Assembly: GCA_900769445.1 (NCBI GenBank)
Contig: CAAGGR010000109.1
Span: forward strand, 3,328 to 67,327
DNA: 64,000 nucleotides
Source: an uncultured Alistipes sp.
GTDB lineage: Bacteria; Bacteroidota; Bacteroidia; Bacteroidales; Rikenellaceae
Direction of reading: 5' to 3'
This document shows, one piece after another, positions 51,628 to 60,133 of the stretch. The notes under the pieces are model-generated. The model was given only the letters and a program-made list of their open reading frames with translations, did no database searches and had not been told where the DNA came from. Position numbers and translations under genes: made by a program. Position 1 is the first letter of the stretch, and each line of letters opens with the position of its first letter.

Positions 51628-52980
51628 CTACTTCTTATCCGCAGCTGAGCGCGCACGGATGTTGGTCATCACAGTCTGCTTACCGATACGGATATAGTCC
51701 AACAACGGAACATTCGATGGGCAGGTGTATGAGCAACATCCACACTCGATGCAATCTATGGTGTTATGCTCCTCGGCCATATCCCACTTCTGCAACTTAG
51801 CCAACTTAGATAGCAAGTATGGCTCAAGACCCATAGGACATGCTGCCACGCACTTAGCACACTTGATACATGCCATCTCCTTACCACGAGCTACTTCATC
51901 ACCACTAATTACAGTGATACCTGAACAACCCTTGATAAGTGGCGCAGAGATATCTACAATGGCACGACCCATCATAGGTCCGCCATTCAAAATCTTCACA
52001 TCACCCTCTGGCAGACCTCCTGCAAGATCCAAAAGAGAGCTTATCGATGTACCAAAGCGAGCCAAATAGTTATGCGTAGATTGTAGTGACTTACCTGTTA
52101 CCGTTACCACGCGCTCCACCAAAGGCTTATTCTTCTGCACAGCCTCATAGATAGCAATCGCCGACGACACGTTGCACACCACTGCACCCTCCGAGATTGG
52201 GAGCGCTGGTGGAGGTGCCACCTGACGACCTGTAACAGCCGCGATAAGCTGCTTCTCGCCACCCTGAGGATAGCGCAACTTCAAAGGCTCAACCTCGATA
52301 CCGCGATAGTTATCACGACGGATGATATTGCGAAGATGCTCGATTGCATCTGGCTTGTTGTTCTCAACACCGATAATGGCACGTTCAACACCCAAAGCGC
52401 GCATTGTAATCTCCACTCCTGTAAGCAGCATCTCGCCACGCTCAATCATATTGCGGTAGTCTGATGTTAGATATGGCTCACACTCTACGCCATTGATAAT
52501 CAACACCTCAGCCTTCTGGCCCTCTGGGATGGATAGCTTCACATGTGTAGGGAACTGCGCACCACCAAGACCTACGATACCCGCATCCTTAATCTTGGCG
52601 ATTATCTCTGCAGGCTCGAGTGTACACTCGCGCTTAAGCTCTGGACTGAGGTCTACACCCTCAACCCAATCGTCGCCCTCACGCTTGATAACCACCATCA
52701 CTCGACGCTGACCCTGACCATTAGGAAGTGCGTCAACAGCTGTTACAGTACCAGAAATTGGCGAGTGGATATTTGCCGACACAAAACCCACAGCCTGACC
52801 TATAAGCTGACCCGCAAGCACCTTATCGCCCTTGCTTACAATTGGTGTCGATGGAGCGCCAATATGCTGTATCATAGGTATTCTCACCTCTGCAGGCAAC
52901 TCCAATACCTCGATAGCTCGATCCTTACTCCACTCTTTATTATCGTTTGGGTGAATACCACCTATTGGAAATGTCTTCAT
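51628..52980 (-). CDS. rnfC: Rnf complex subunit C
   Basis: 450 residues. N-terminal GGIHPNDNKEWS, the NADH/FMN region GLGGAQFPTHVKLSIPEG and LIINGVECEPYLTSDYR (Nqo1-like SLBB fold), and two C-terminal 4Fe-4S motifs CIKCAKCVAACPMGL and CIECGCCSYTCPSNVP. It is the likely NAD+ reaction site of the complex. 4 nt after rnfB. Confidence 0.96.
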   Translation of the reverse strand: MKTFPIGGIHPNDNKEWSKDRAIEVLELPAEVRIPMIQHIGAPSTPIVSKGDKVLAGQLIGQAVGFVSANIHSPISGTVTAVDALPNGQGQRRVMVVIKREGDDWVEGVDLSPELKRECTLEPAEIIAKIKDAGIVGLGGAQFPTHVKLSIPEGQKAEVLIINGVECEPYLTSDYRNMIERGEMLLTGVEITMRALGVERAIIGVENNKPDAIEHLRNIIRRDNYRGIEVEPLKLRYPQGGEKQLIAAVTGRQVAPPPALPISEGAVVCNVSSAIAIYEAVQKNKPLVERVVTVTGKSLQSTHNYLARFGTSISSLLDLAGGLPEGDVKILNGGPMMGRAIVDISAPLIKGCSGITVISGDEVARGKEMACIKCAKCVAACPMGLEPYLLSKLAKLQKWDMAEEHNTIDCIECGCCSYTCPSNVPLLDYIRIGKQTVMTNIRARSAADKK

Positions 52981-52984
52981 ACTA

Positions 52985-53866
52985 CTACTTATTTACCTCA
53001 GCCTTTGTTTCACTCTTTACCGCTGGTGCGACCTTAGGCTCCTTTGGTAGTGGTTCCATATTCACAATCTTAATTGCTCCGGTAGGACACTCGTTCACGC
53101 ACTTGCGGCACAACTTACACTTCTCATGGTCGATATATGCCAAGTCGCTCTCAATAGTAATCGCACCAAAGGCACACACCTTAGCACACTTACCACAACC
53201 AATACATCCCGCCTTACAAGCCTTAATCACTACAGCACCGCGATTCTTCGAACGGCAAGCAACATATATTGCTCTATTCTTAGGCCACTTCTTGCGCAAC
53301 TCAAACAAGCCCTTAGGACACGCCTTAACACAAGCACCACAAGCGGTACACTTATCGGCATCAACCTCCACAAGACCTGTCTCCTCGTTAAGGTGTAATG
53401 CGCCAAACTGGCAAGCGTGAACGCAATCACCATAGCCGATACAACCAAAGGCACATGCCGACTCGCCAACATAGAAGGTGTTTACCACAGCACAGTTCAA
53501 CGCACCGTCGTAGTGGTTTACCTTAGGGCGCTTATCGCATGTTCCACCACAGCGCATCGTAGCAACCATAGGCTCCTTATCTGGCGCAACCTTACCCAAA
53601 AAGTTAGCAATAGCCTTCATCGTATCGCCACCAGCAACAGGACAGTAGAGCGATGCAATGTTATCCCTGCCAACCAACGCCTCAGACATCGCACGACAAC
53701 CCGCAAAGCCACAGCCACCGCAGTTTGCTCCAGGCAACATCTTCTCCACATCGTCGATACGAGGATCCTCCTCGACCTTAAAACGCTGTGCTACGAAATA
53801 CAAAATGACAGCAAGTAAGATACCCAACACTCCGAGGGTCAAAACTGTCAGTACCAAAGTATTCAT
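52985..53866 (-). CDS. rnfB: Rnf complex subunit B, ferredoxin-like
   Basis: 293 residues. N-terminal membrane helix (about 2-27), the Fe-S domain with CGGCGFAGCRAMSEALV, then several 4Fe-4S motifs (CIGYGDCVHACQFGAL, CTACGACVKACPKGLF, CIGCGKCAKVCAFGAI, CKLCRKCVNECPTGAI). It accepts electrons from reduced ferredoxin. 1 nt after rseC. Confidence 0.96.
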   Translation of the reverse strand: MNTLVLTVLTLGVLGILLAVILYFVAQRFKVEEDPRIDDVEKMLPGANCGGCGFAGCRAMSEALVGRDNIASLYCPVAGGDTMKAIANFLGKVAPDKEPMVATMRCGGTCDKRPKVNHYDGALNCAVVNTFYVGESACAFGCIGYGDCVHACQFGALHLNEETGLVEVDADKCTACGACVKACPKGLFELRKKWPKNRAIYVACRSKNRGAVVIKACKAGCIGCGKCAKVCAFGAITIESDLAYIDHEKCKLCRKCVNECPTGAIKIVNMEPLPKEPKVAPAVKSETKAEVNK

Positions 53867-53867
53867 T

Positions 53868-54287
53868 TTAGAACTCCTTAAAAATTGTAAATTCTATCTT
53901 TCGTTCAAATACCCTACGCGCAAGGTAAAGTCCCACATAATAGATGGCTACAGTTAGAATAGAGGCTATTGCTGCGACACCATCCGAAAACCCAAGAGCG
54001 ACGCTTCCAAACAACGCCACAACCAACACCACAAGAGGTAACATATAGCCCCAAACCACCGAGGAGATTGCCATAGATTGCCTCTTCAACGCCACCACAA
54101 CACTATCGCCTACGCTATACTCCGAGGCATCGTGGGTCAAAACTCGAATTATACGCTCTGCCCCACTCTCGCCACAAATGCCCTTAGCATGACACCCTGC
54201 ACAAGCGCTCTCGGCCATCACGCTCACCGTTACAGCATCTGCGTCAACACTTGTAACCACGCCCCTATGTTGCAAGGCAGAACTCAT
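53868..54287 (-). CDS. rseC: RseC/SoxR-reducing system family protein
   Basis: 139 residues. N-terminal beta region with a Cys motif (ESACAGCHAKGICG), a basic middle and two membrane segments (MLPLVVLVVALFGSVALGF, GVAAIASILTVAIYYVGLYL). RseC homologues go with rnf operons; the exact job is not settled. Between nadE (15 nt) and rnfB (1 nt). Confidence 0.88.
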   Translation of the reverse strand: MSSALQHRGVVTSVDADAVTVSVMAESACAGCHAKGICGESGAERIIRVLTHDASEYSVGDSVVVALKRQSMAISSVVWGYMLPLVVLVVALFGSVALGFSDGVAAIASILTVAIYYVGLYLARRVFERKIEFTIFKEF

Positions 54288-54302
54288 AGTTTAGACCTCT
54301 GT

Positions 54303-55889
54303 TTAGTCGCAATAGTGGTTTACCAATGGCATAAGCCACTCATGGCCAAAGGCACATGGAGAGAGTCGCAACACAGGTGGGAACTGGTAGCGCTTCTTCT
54401 CATTCTCCATCACCATCTTGTGAATCTTCTCCACCACAACAGCATCGAAGCCCGCGTTGATAATCTCCTCACGGTGCTGCTTCTTCTCAATCATACGGAA
54501 GAGGATGGCATCGATAACCTCATAGTGAGGCAAGAAGTCGCTATCCTTCTGGTTAGGACGCAACTCCGAAGATGGCTCCTTATCGATAATGGCATCTGGG
54601 ATAACATTGCCAAATGCTGCGTTGATATAACGTGCCAAATCGTAAATCTCACCCTTATACAAGTCGCCCGTTGGACTGAATGTACCAGCGGTATCGCCAT
54701 AGAGTGTACACCAGCCAAGTGCGTTCTCGCTCTTATTTGACGAGTTAAGCAACATATAACCCGTCTTATTCTGCAACGCCATAAGCATCGTTGTACGAAT
54801 ACGTGTCTGGATGTTCTCCTCCGTAGCATCGAACTCAGTACCACCAATTACTGGCTGCAAAGTATCCACAATAGCGTTGTAGGCCTCGATGATTGGCAAC
54901 ACGCTATACTCAACACCGAGATTCTCGGCAAGTCTCTTCGCATCCTCAACACTCTCGTTAGGAGTAAATGGCGACGGCATCAAAAGCACACGAACATTCT
55001 CCCTGCCCAAAGCACCCACAGCCAAACATGCCACAACCGACGAGTCGATACCTCCCGAAAGGCCAACACACGCCTTGCGATAGCCGTTTTTGTGGAAGTA
55101 GTCGCGAAGACCCAAGCAGGCAGCCTCGTAAATCATGCGAGTACGATCCTTGTACGATGTGAAAGGGACCTCAAAAGGTTTGTTCTCAGCCTTAGTATCG
55201 AAGATTTGAATATCCTCCTCGAAGCTCTTGAGAAGCATGATAAGACGTCCATCGCTATCCAACACGCCCGATGTACCATCGTAAACAATATTGCCAGAGC
55301 CACCAACCTGATTAACAATCATCAGCGGCTTACCCTCGCTAAATGCTAAGCGGCTAACCTTATCTAAGCGGCGCGATAAAAGACCCTTACCATAACGACG
55401 CGCATTGACTGAGATTAGCATATCTACATTCTCGTCAACATCCTCCATGTAGCTGAGGTCGTCGCCAACGACCACATTCAAGGTCTCATTACCAATAGTG
55501 ATGTTGTGGCTACCGATTGACGAGCCTACGATGTAACCCATCTCGCGACGCGCTGTTACATGGCGCTTGCCGATATACTCAACATTACCACTACCATCAA
55601 GGTAGGCAGCAGCACTGATAGGACCCTCAGCAGTGAGGTATGGCGTACCAATAATCGCAGCAATACCCTTGCACTTTGAGGCAATACTCTCGACAGCCTC
55701 CTCGCAAATAGTTAGGAATGTTGTCTTTGTTAAGAGTCCATAAGCCGGTGTTCCAGAGATTGCAAACTCAGCAAACACCACAAGGTCGGCACCCGCCTTC
55801 TTAGCGTTGTTGATTGCCACGATAATCTTCTCGCTGTTGGCCTTGATATCGCCAACCGTGAAATTGAGTTGAGCTAATGCTATTTTCAT
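54303..55889 (-). CDS. nadE: NAD+ synthase with inactivated glutaminase domain
   Basis: 528 residues. The C-terminal synthetase domain has the ATP P-loop GLSGGIDSSVVACLA (about 283-297) and LLNSSNKSENALGWCTLYGD. The N-terminal nitrilase-type domain (about 1-240) keeps catalytic E41 (FAEFAISG) and K108 (YIGKRH), but the nucleophile Cys of the usual CED motif is replaced by Gly142 (NVVVGDDLSYM; codon GGC read directly). The protein should therefore need free ammonia or another glutaminase. It heads the operon nadE-rseC-rnfBCDGEA and has its own promoter. Confidence 0.9.
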   Translation of the reverse strand: MKIALAQLNFTVGDIKANSEKIIVAINNAKKAGADLVVFAEFAISGTPAYGLLTKTTFLTICEEAVESIASKCKGIAAIIGTPYLTAEGPISAAAYLDGSGNVEYIGKRHVTARREMGYIVGSSIGSHNITIGNETLNVVVGDDLSYMEDVDENVDMLISVNARRYGKGLLSRRLDKVSRLAFSEGKPLMIVNQVGGSGNIVYDGTSGVLDSDGRLIMLLKSFEEDIQIFDTKAENKPFEVPFTSYKDRTRMIYEAACLGLRDYFHKNGYRKACVGLSGGIDSSVVACLAVGALGRENVRVLLMPSPFTPNESVEDAKRLAENLGVEYSVLPIIEAYNAIVDTLQPVIGGTEFDATEENIQTRIRTTMLMALQNKTGYMLLNSSNKSENALGWCTLYGDTAGTFSPTGDLYKGEIYDLARYINAAFGNVIPDAIIDKEPSSELRPNQKDSDFLPHYEVIDAILFRMIEKKQHREEIINAGFDAVVVEKIHKMVMENEKKRYQFPPVLRLSPCAFGHEWLMPLVNHYCD

Positions 55890-55928
55890 ATATTAATTTT
55901 ACATTTTCGCTACCCGAAAGTGTCCTCT

Positions 55929-55945
55929 CTATACCTTAGGTATAG
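55929..55945. promoter_or_regulatory. Inverted repeat in the nadE leader, possible operator
   Basis: CTATACC-TTA-GGTATAG: perfect 7-bp arms, 3-nt spacer, 12-28 nt downstream of the -7 box, so in the early leader of the nadE-rnf mRNA. Could be an operator or a small hairpin. Confidence 0.4.
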
Positions 55946-55956
55946 ATATAACGCGA

Positions 55957-55988
55957 CAAAGGTAGTAAAAAAATTCTATATAAACAAA
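55957..55988 (-). promoter_or_regulatory. Promoter of the nadE-rseC-rnf operon
   Basis: Minus-strand TTTG (plus 55985-55988), 20 nt, TACCTTTG (plus 55957-55964); leader of about 60 nt. Confidence 0.75.
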
Positions 55989-56222
55989 CATCCTCACACA
56001 CCCATATTGTCAACAGAGAAAAATATATCAACCACGCCATTAATACCACATATAATTCACAGCTATTGCCAGCAACGCAAAGCACGACACACAATCTTTA
56101 CAAACACAGACAAGAGCCTACAAATCAAATAGATAGTAAATACAGAAGATAAATGACAACCACCAATTATACGTGGTTGCCATTTACACATTACAAGGAG
56201 GCATACGGCATCGATTTATGTG
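55989..56222. other. Rest of the nadE/thiamine intergenic gap
   Basis: The 55890-56222 gap holds the nadE promoter and inverted repeat at its left and the thi terminator at 56149-56184. Between these I see only AT-rich sequence with no gene, repeat or RNA that I can support. Confidence 0.6.
56149..56184 (-). terminator. Hairpin after the thiamine operon
   Basis: Minus strand AAATGGCAACCAC / GTGGTTGTCATTT with a short loop (one G-T-type mismatch). It lies 38 nt past the last thi gene. Confidence 0.7.
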
Positions 56223-56798
56223 CTATTTATATCTATAAATATCACGAAGGCTCTTGATTCCCTCAATACCATACAAAGCACCAGACATTGCCACTCCCCC
56301 GAAGTTCAATTTCTTAAGATAGTCTATTTTATCAAACGTTACACCGCCTAAGGCTATAACCTTCTTATCTATGATTCCGGAGGTTGAGGCTCTATACAAC
56401 TCATCCTCATCGAAAGCCGAGCGATATCCGACCTTAGATAAACTATCAAAAATCGGACTTAAAAAGAGATAATCGTAGTCATCTTTATACCGCACCAACT
56501 CTTCAAACGAGTGACAAGAGCGACTCTTAGAGCCGTTATACCCGTTGGGCAGAGCTGCAACATTTCTGTTTATGTGAATACCCTTTAGCGAAAACTCCGC
56601 ATAGAGCTCCGGGTAATCGTGAATTACTATCCTCTGTCTATACTCTATATCGATAGCGGACAATATCCTCCGACATTCGTCAACATCCGAATTGGGTTTT
56701 CTAAGATGAACAATATCGACACCATTGTCGAGCAATCCTCTAATTATACAACCATCGTCGGATATGATTTTGGGGGTTGTTATCGCAATAATTTTCAT
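56223..56798 (-). CDS. Second thiamine-phosphate-synthase family protein (TenI-like)
   Basis: 191 residues, TIM-barrel of the ThiE/TenI family. It has VDIVHLRKPNSDVDE at the pyrophosphate-binding side, LKGIHINRN in place of the usual GVHLGxxD, LFLSPIFDSLSK and VIALGGVTFDKI with GVAMSGALYG. The changed HLGxxD suggests it is the TenI type (thiazole tautomerase) rather than a second synthase. It overlaps thi4 by 4 nt and closes the operon. Confidence 0.75.
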   Translation of the reverse strand: MKIIAITTPKIISDDGCIIRGLLDNGVDIVHLRKPNSDVDECRRILSAIDIEYRQRIVIHDYPELYAEFSLKGIHINRNVAALPNGYNGSKSRSCHSFEELVRYKDDYDYLFLSPIFDSLSKVGYRSAFDEDELYRASTSGIIDKKVIALGGVTFDKIDYLKKLNFGGVAMSGALYGIEGIKSLRDIYRYK

Positions 56799-57568
56799 CC
56801 TTTTAGCTTCTCGATAATGAGGTCGGCAACCTTTTTGCCAGATAGCAACATACCACCAAAGATAGGACCCATACGAGGTGTTCCACTAACAGCCGAAGCT
56901 GCCATACCACACACATAGAGACCAGGATAAATCTCCTTTGTACCATTGACAACCTCCTCCTCGCCAGAGACAACATCCAACGAACGCTCGCCTATCACAC
57001 CTCCCGTCTCGGTAGCGAGCTGTATGCCATTTTTACGCGCTACGGTACAACACATCTCACTATCGTGACCAGTTCCATCAATAACACACTTAGCCATAAT
57101 GTTAAGTGGGTCTACATGCATACCCTCTCTAAGCACTGGGGTCCAGTTAACCACGACACCACTAACCTCATCATTCTTAAATATCACATCCTCAACCGAA
57201 TAGCAGTTAAAGATTGTTGCGCCAGCGTGCACAGCCTTATAGAGCAGTGCTGCGGTGCTCTCCACAGAGTCCATAACATAGAGGTTATCGTCATACTGCT
57301 CATAGTTGATATCGAACTCCTTGATAATATGTAGCGCCTCCTCTTGAACGACAATCTGGTTGAACATCATAGCACCACCCCACATACCACCACCGGGCGA
57401 TAGCTTTCTGTCGAACTGCGCAACCTTCAATCCCGCCTTAGCAAGATAGTAGGCTGCAACAATGCCCGAAGGACCACCACCCACGATGGCTACATCCAAA
57501 TCCAAATTCTTCTCCAACTTGTTGAAATAGGTAGAGATAATACCGTGTGATACATTTCTTTCAATCAT
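56795..57568 (-). CDS. Thi4-type thiazole synthase, sulfide-dependent form
   Basis: 257 residues. NAD-binding VAIVGGGPSGIVAAYYLAKA (about 26-45), FDRKLSPGGGMWGGAMMFNQ, and C-terminal GLYVCGMAASAVSGTPRMGP. Thi4 makes the thiamine thiazole from NAD and glycine. Yeast and plant enzymes donate sulfur from an active Cys and die; here that position is His151 (GMHVDPLN), as in methanogen and anaerobe Thi4, which use free sulfide and turn over repeatedly. This is inferred from the residue. It replaces the ThiG/S/H route and uses NAD. Confidence 0.88.
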   Translation of the reverse strand: MIERNVSHGIISTYFNKLEKNLDLDVAIVGGGPSGIVAAYYLAKAGLKVAQFDRKLSPGGGMWGGAMMFNQIVVQEEALHIIKEFDINYEQYDDNLYVMDSVESTAALLYKAVHAGATIFNCYSVEDVIFKNDEVSGVVVNWTPVLREGMHVDPLNIMAKCVIDGTGHDSEMCCTVARKNGIQLATETGGVIGERSLDVVSGEEEVVNGTKEIYPGLYVCGMAASAVSGTPRMGPIFGGMLLSGKKVADLIIEKLKG

Positions 57569-57572
57569 AATG

Positions 57573-58229
57573 TTACATTAAATTTATAGGTTTGTTATAT
57601 ACTGTTTTTGCAATACTATGCATCTCAATTACAGGCTCCTTAGCACCTATGATACTACCACTTAGGGCTATGCCATTAACACCGCATCTCAACAATTCGG
57701 GTATATCGTCCTTTGTGATGCCACCAATGGCAATGAGCGGTATCTCAATATTGCGCTCGCGCATCTTTCCGATTATATCGCGATAGCCATCGTAGCCGAG
57801 GATTGGTGCAAGATTCTGCTTTGTAGAGGTGTAGCGAAATGGGCCACAACCGAAGTAGTCGGGCGTGGCGGTGTGTAGCGCGTTTACTATGTCATCGAAG
57901 GTGTTTACCGTAGCGCCAATAATATACCCCTCGCCGAGCTTCTTGCGGGCTTCAGCAACAGGCATATCATTCTTGCCCAGATGTACACCATCTGCGCCTA
58001 TACGCCTGGTAAGTGCCACATTATCATCTATGATAAAGGTTGCGCCATACTCCCTGCACATCCTCTGGATTGTGATGGCAGCACTCTCTAAAATAGCCTC
58101 ATCAGCCTCTTTCATACGCAGCTGAATCCACCTGCACCCACCCTCCAACGCCATACGCGCCGAGTCGATATAGGAGTAGCGCTCGTTGTGGTGCGTGATA
58201 AATTGCAATTTATAGTTCTCTACTCTCAT
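57573..58229 (-). CDS. thiE: Thiamine phosphate synthase
   Basis: 218 residues. Joins HMP-pyrophosphate to the thiazole phosphate. Motifs IQLRMKEADE, FIIDDNVALTRRIGADGVHL followed by GKND, GATVNTFDDI, DYFGCGPFRYTSTKQN and AIGGITKDDI. All key ThiE residues are present. Its start overlaps the thiD end by 20 nt, and it lies 4 nt before thi4. Confidence 0.94.
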   Translation of the reverse strand: MRVENYKLQFITHHNERYSYIDSARMALEGGCRWIQLRMKEADEAILESAAITIQRMCREYGATFIIDDNVALTRRIGADGVHLGKNDMPVAEARKKLGEGYIIGATVNTFDDIVNALHTATPDYFGCGPFRYTSTKQNLAPILGYDGYRDIIGKMRERNIEIPLIAIGGITKDDIPELLRCGVNGIALSGSIIGAKEPVIEMHSIAKTVYNKPINLM

Positions 58230-59058
58230 AGACCATCATATGTTTAGGATTAAAACCGTGATTTACAGGGCCTATGCCGTGTCCTATCTCAATATCGGCA
58301 CCACAGCGAATAGCCTCGGTAATAAAACTCTTTGCCTCGGCTATAGCCTCAACCATACCGCAACCACGCGCCATAAATGCAGCGATAGCAGATGAAAGTG
58401 TACAACCCGTGCCGTGAGTGTTACGCGTAGCAACACTCTCGGAGGCGAAAATTGTACTCTCTATGCCCGACTGGCTATTTGTAAATAGAATATCACTCTT
58501 CTGCTCGCCCTCCTCATGGCCTCCTTTGAGGAGTATAGCCTTAGCGCCATAGTCAAAGAGAATTTTTGAGGCCTCCACCTTATGCTCGTAGGTGTCGACA
58601 GGGTGATTTGTGAGCGCCTCCATCTCTGGAATATTGGGCGTAACAAGCAGAGATAGAGGAAGGAGTTGGCTCTTGATAACATCTTGTGCTTCAATGGATA
58701 AAAGGCGATGCCCTGTGCTTGATACGATAACAGGATCGAGGATTACAGGAATCGTGTATCTGCTTAGTGCCTTAGCCACAACCCTGACAATATCTACATT
58801 GGAGAGCATCCCAATCTTGATAAACGAGGGGTGTAGATCCTCAACAACAGCAACAATCTGCTCATAGACCATCTGTGGGTCAATGGCTAATTGGGAGTGA
58901 ACACCTTGCGTATTTTGTGCTGTGATGGCTGTGATGGCTGTAGCGCCATAGACGCCAAGTGCCGAGAATGTTTTAAGATCGGCCTGAATACCCGCCCCAC
59001 CAGAGGAGTCGGAGCCGGCAATGGATAATACTACAGGGTAGGTTTTAGTCTGCTTCAT
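58210..59058 (-). CDS. thiD: HMP/HMP-phosphate kinase
   Basis: 282 residues, ribokinase fold. SIAGSDSSGGAGIQADLKTF at the N-terminus binds the pyrimidine, and HGTGCTLSSAIAAFMARG holds the catalytic Cys/anion hole. VILDPVIVSSTGHRL and LLKGGHEEGEQ are typical. First gene of the operon and directly behind the TPP riboswitch, with a hairpin ending at its start codon. Confidence 0.95.
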   Translation of the reverse strand: MKQTKTYPVVLSIAGSDSSGGAGIQADLKTFSALGVYGATAITAITAQNTQGVHSQLAIDPQMVYEQIVAVVEDLHPSFIKIGMLSNVDIVRVVAKALSRYTIPVILDPVIVSSTGHRLLSIEAQDVIKSQLLPLSLLVTPNIPEMEALTNHPVDTYEHKVEASKILFDYGAKAILLKGGHEEGEQKSDILFTNSQSGIESTIFASESVATRNTHGTGCTLSSAIAAFMARGCGMVEAIAEAKSFITEAIRCGADIEIGHGIGPVNHGFNPKHMMVYESREL

Positions 59059-59059
59059 A

Positions 59060-59097
59060 CCACTATTTTAAGGTTACTATATATGCTCAAAATAGTG
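59060..59097 (-). promoter_or_regulatory. Hairpin masking the thiD start (expression platform)
   Basis: Minus strand CACTATTTT (plus 59089-59097) pairs with AAAATAGTG (plus 59062-59070), ending 3 nt before the thiD ATG. No T tract follows, so control is probably at translation initiation. Confidence 0.6.
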
Positions 59098-59117
59098 ATA
59101 CGGCAAGTACCATTAAA

Positions 59118-59215
59118 GATGACTCCAAACTTCCAGCGTCAGCATTATCTGTACTGGTGCAATGTGTATAATCTCAGCCAGGGTAACCAAGCGGTATTCC
59201 CTAACACCACCATTC
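59118..59215 (-). ncRNA. TPP riboswitch (thi box)
   Basis: On the minus strand: GGCTGAGATTAT (CTGAGA at plus 59172-59177) and, downstream, CAGATAATGCTGACGCTGG, which match the conserved CTGAGA and CTGGATAATGCCAGCG elements of the thiamine pyrophosphate aptamer. P5 is CAG-ATAATG-CTG and P4 is CCAG/CTGG. It should shut off thiD-thiE-thi4-tenI when TPP is plentiful. Confidence 0.93.
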
Positions 59216-59225
59216 GAGTTCAACG

Positions 59226-59233
59226 CAAAGATA
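59226..59233 (-). promoter_or_regulatory. -7 box upstream of the TPP riboswitch
   Basis: TATCTTTG on the minus strand, about 10 nt before the aptamer. -33 element not clear. Confidence 0.5.
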
Positions 59234-59368
59234 TATATTTTTTCCCAATCAGCGACACCATTTTTAGATTTTGTTGCACTGAATTTTGATATACACTATG
59301 TGTATAGTTTGGAGCATATTTTTGTTTAGATTTAATTAAATGGAGCGATGAAGTTGGTAACTTTTTCC

Positions 59369-59376
59369 TATATTTG
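59369..59376 (+). promoter_or_regulatory. -7 box 4 nt before the phosphatase ATG
   Basis: TATATTTG, then CAGT, then ATG at 59381. Predicts a leaderless transcript, as at 24548 and 63174. Confidence 0.7.
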
Positions 59377-59380
59377 CAGT

Positions 59381-59854
59381 ATGAAACAGAGAATACTTTT
59401 TGTCTGCCTTGGAAATATATGCCGCTCCCCTGCTGCCGAAGCAATGCTTCGATGCCTGACCGATAGAGAGGGGTTTACCGAACGAGTATTTATCGATTCG
59501 GCTGGCACCTATGGAGGTCATAGTGGAGAGTTGTCCGACCCACGTATGCGACGTGCTGCGGCAGCCCGCGGTATCGAGATGACACACCGCGCGCGACAGG
59601 TGCGCGAAGCCGATTTCGAGAAGTTTGACATGGTTATCGCCATGGACGACAACAACTACGAAAACCTCTTCCGCCTTGCTCCCGACCGCGCAGCACAGCA
59701 GAAGATATACCGCTTTAGAGAGTTCTTGCGCCACAACCCCGATTGGTCCTATATCCCCGACCCATACTATGAGGGACACGAGGGTTTTGAACTTGTTTTA
59801 GACCTTTTAGAAGATGGCTGCTCTACGTTAGTAGAGATGATAAGTGAGAGGTAA
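59381..59854 (+). CDS. Low-molecular-weight protein tyrosine phosphatase
   Basis: 157 residues. The P-loop FVCLGNICRSPAAEAML (C9 to R15) is at the N-terminus as usual, and the general-acid Asp lies in the IPDPYYEGHEGF segment near the C-terminus. It removes phosphate from phosphotyrosine, often on capsule-related kinases; no such kinase is in this window. The ATG at 59381 is chosen because the P-loop must start a few residues in and because the -7 box excludes the longer frame. Confidence 0.93.
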   Translation: MKQRILFVCLGNICRSPAAEAMLRCLTDREGFTERVFIDSAGTYGGHSGELSDPRMRRAAAARGIEMTHRARQVREADFEKFDMVIAMDDNNYENLFRLAPDRAAQQKIYRFREFLRHNPDWSYIPDPYYEGHEGFELVLDLLEDGCSTLVEMISER

Positions 59855-60000
59855 AAGGTGTGGTGCGCTTCGCGCGAGATTAATTATTTGGAGACAGCAG
59901 AGACAGCAGAGAAATTTATTATCATTCTAATGATACTCTGTTTCGCTGTGGTCTCTTTCGTCTCTGTGGTCTCAAAAAAAAACCTTACCAAGCGCGAGAC
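59855..60000. other. Gap before tandem palindromes
   Basis: The 406-nt gap 59855-60260 is filled by two palindromic repeats in its right two thirds. In this left part I see GGAGACAGCAGAGACAGCAGAG (tandem AGACAGCAG) at 59891-59911 and TGTGGTCTCTTTCGTCTCTG at 59949-59967, whose GAGAC and GTCTC blocks may pair, but no gene. Confidence 0.5.
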
Positions 60001-60133
60001 CCAATTTCTTGGAAGAAGTCGTGAGATGTGGTGCATCACGAAAGAAACCATCCAGGGATAGTACACCAAAGTACAGCCCTGAATGGTTTACTTGTAGGGA
60101 TGTGCCGCAGATTGCGGCTTATCGCGAGAAATT
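60001..60133. repeat. Palindromic repeat copy D1
   Basis: Left arm CCAATTTCTTGGAAGAAGTC (60001-60020), right arm GCGGCTTATCGCGAGAAATT (60114-60133). Inner stem AAACCATCCAGGGATA / AGCCCTGAATGGTTT (60045-60089) with tip GTACACCAAAGTAC (60061-60074). Directly joined to copy D2. Confidence 0.82.
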
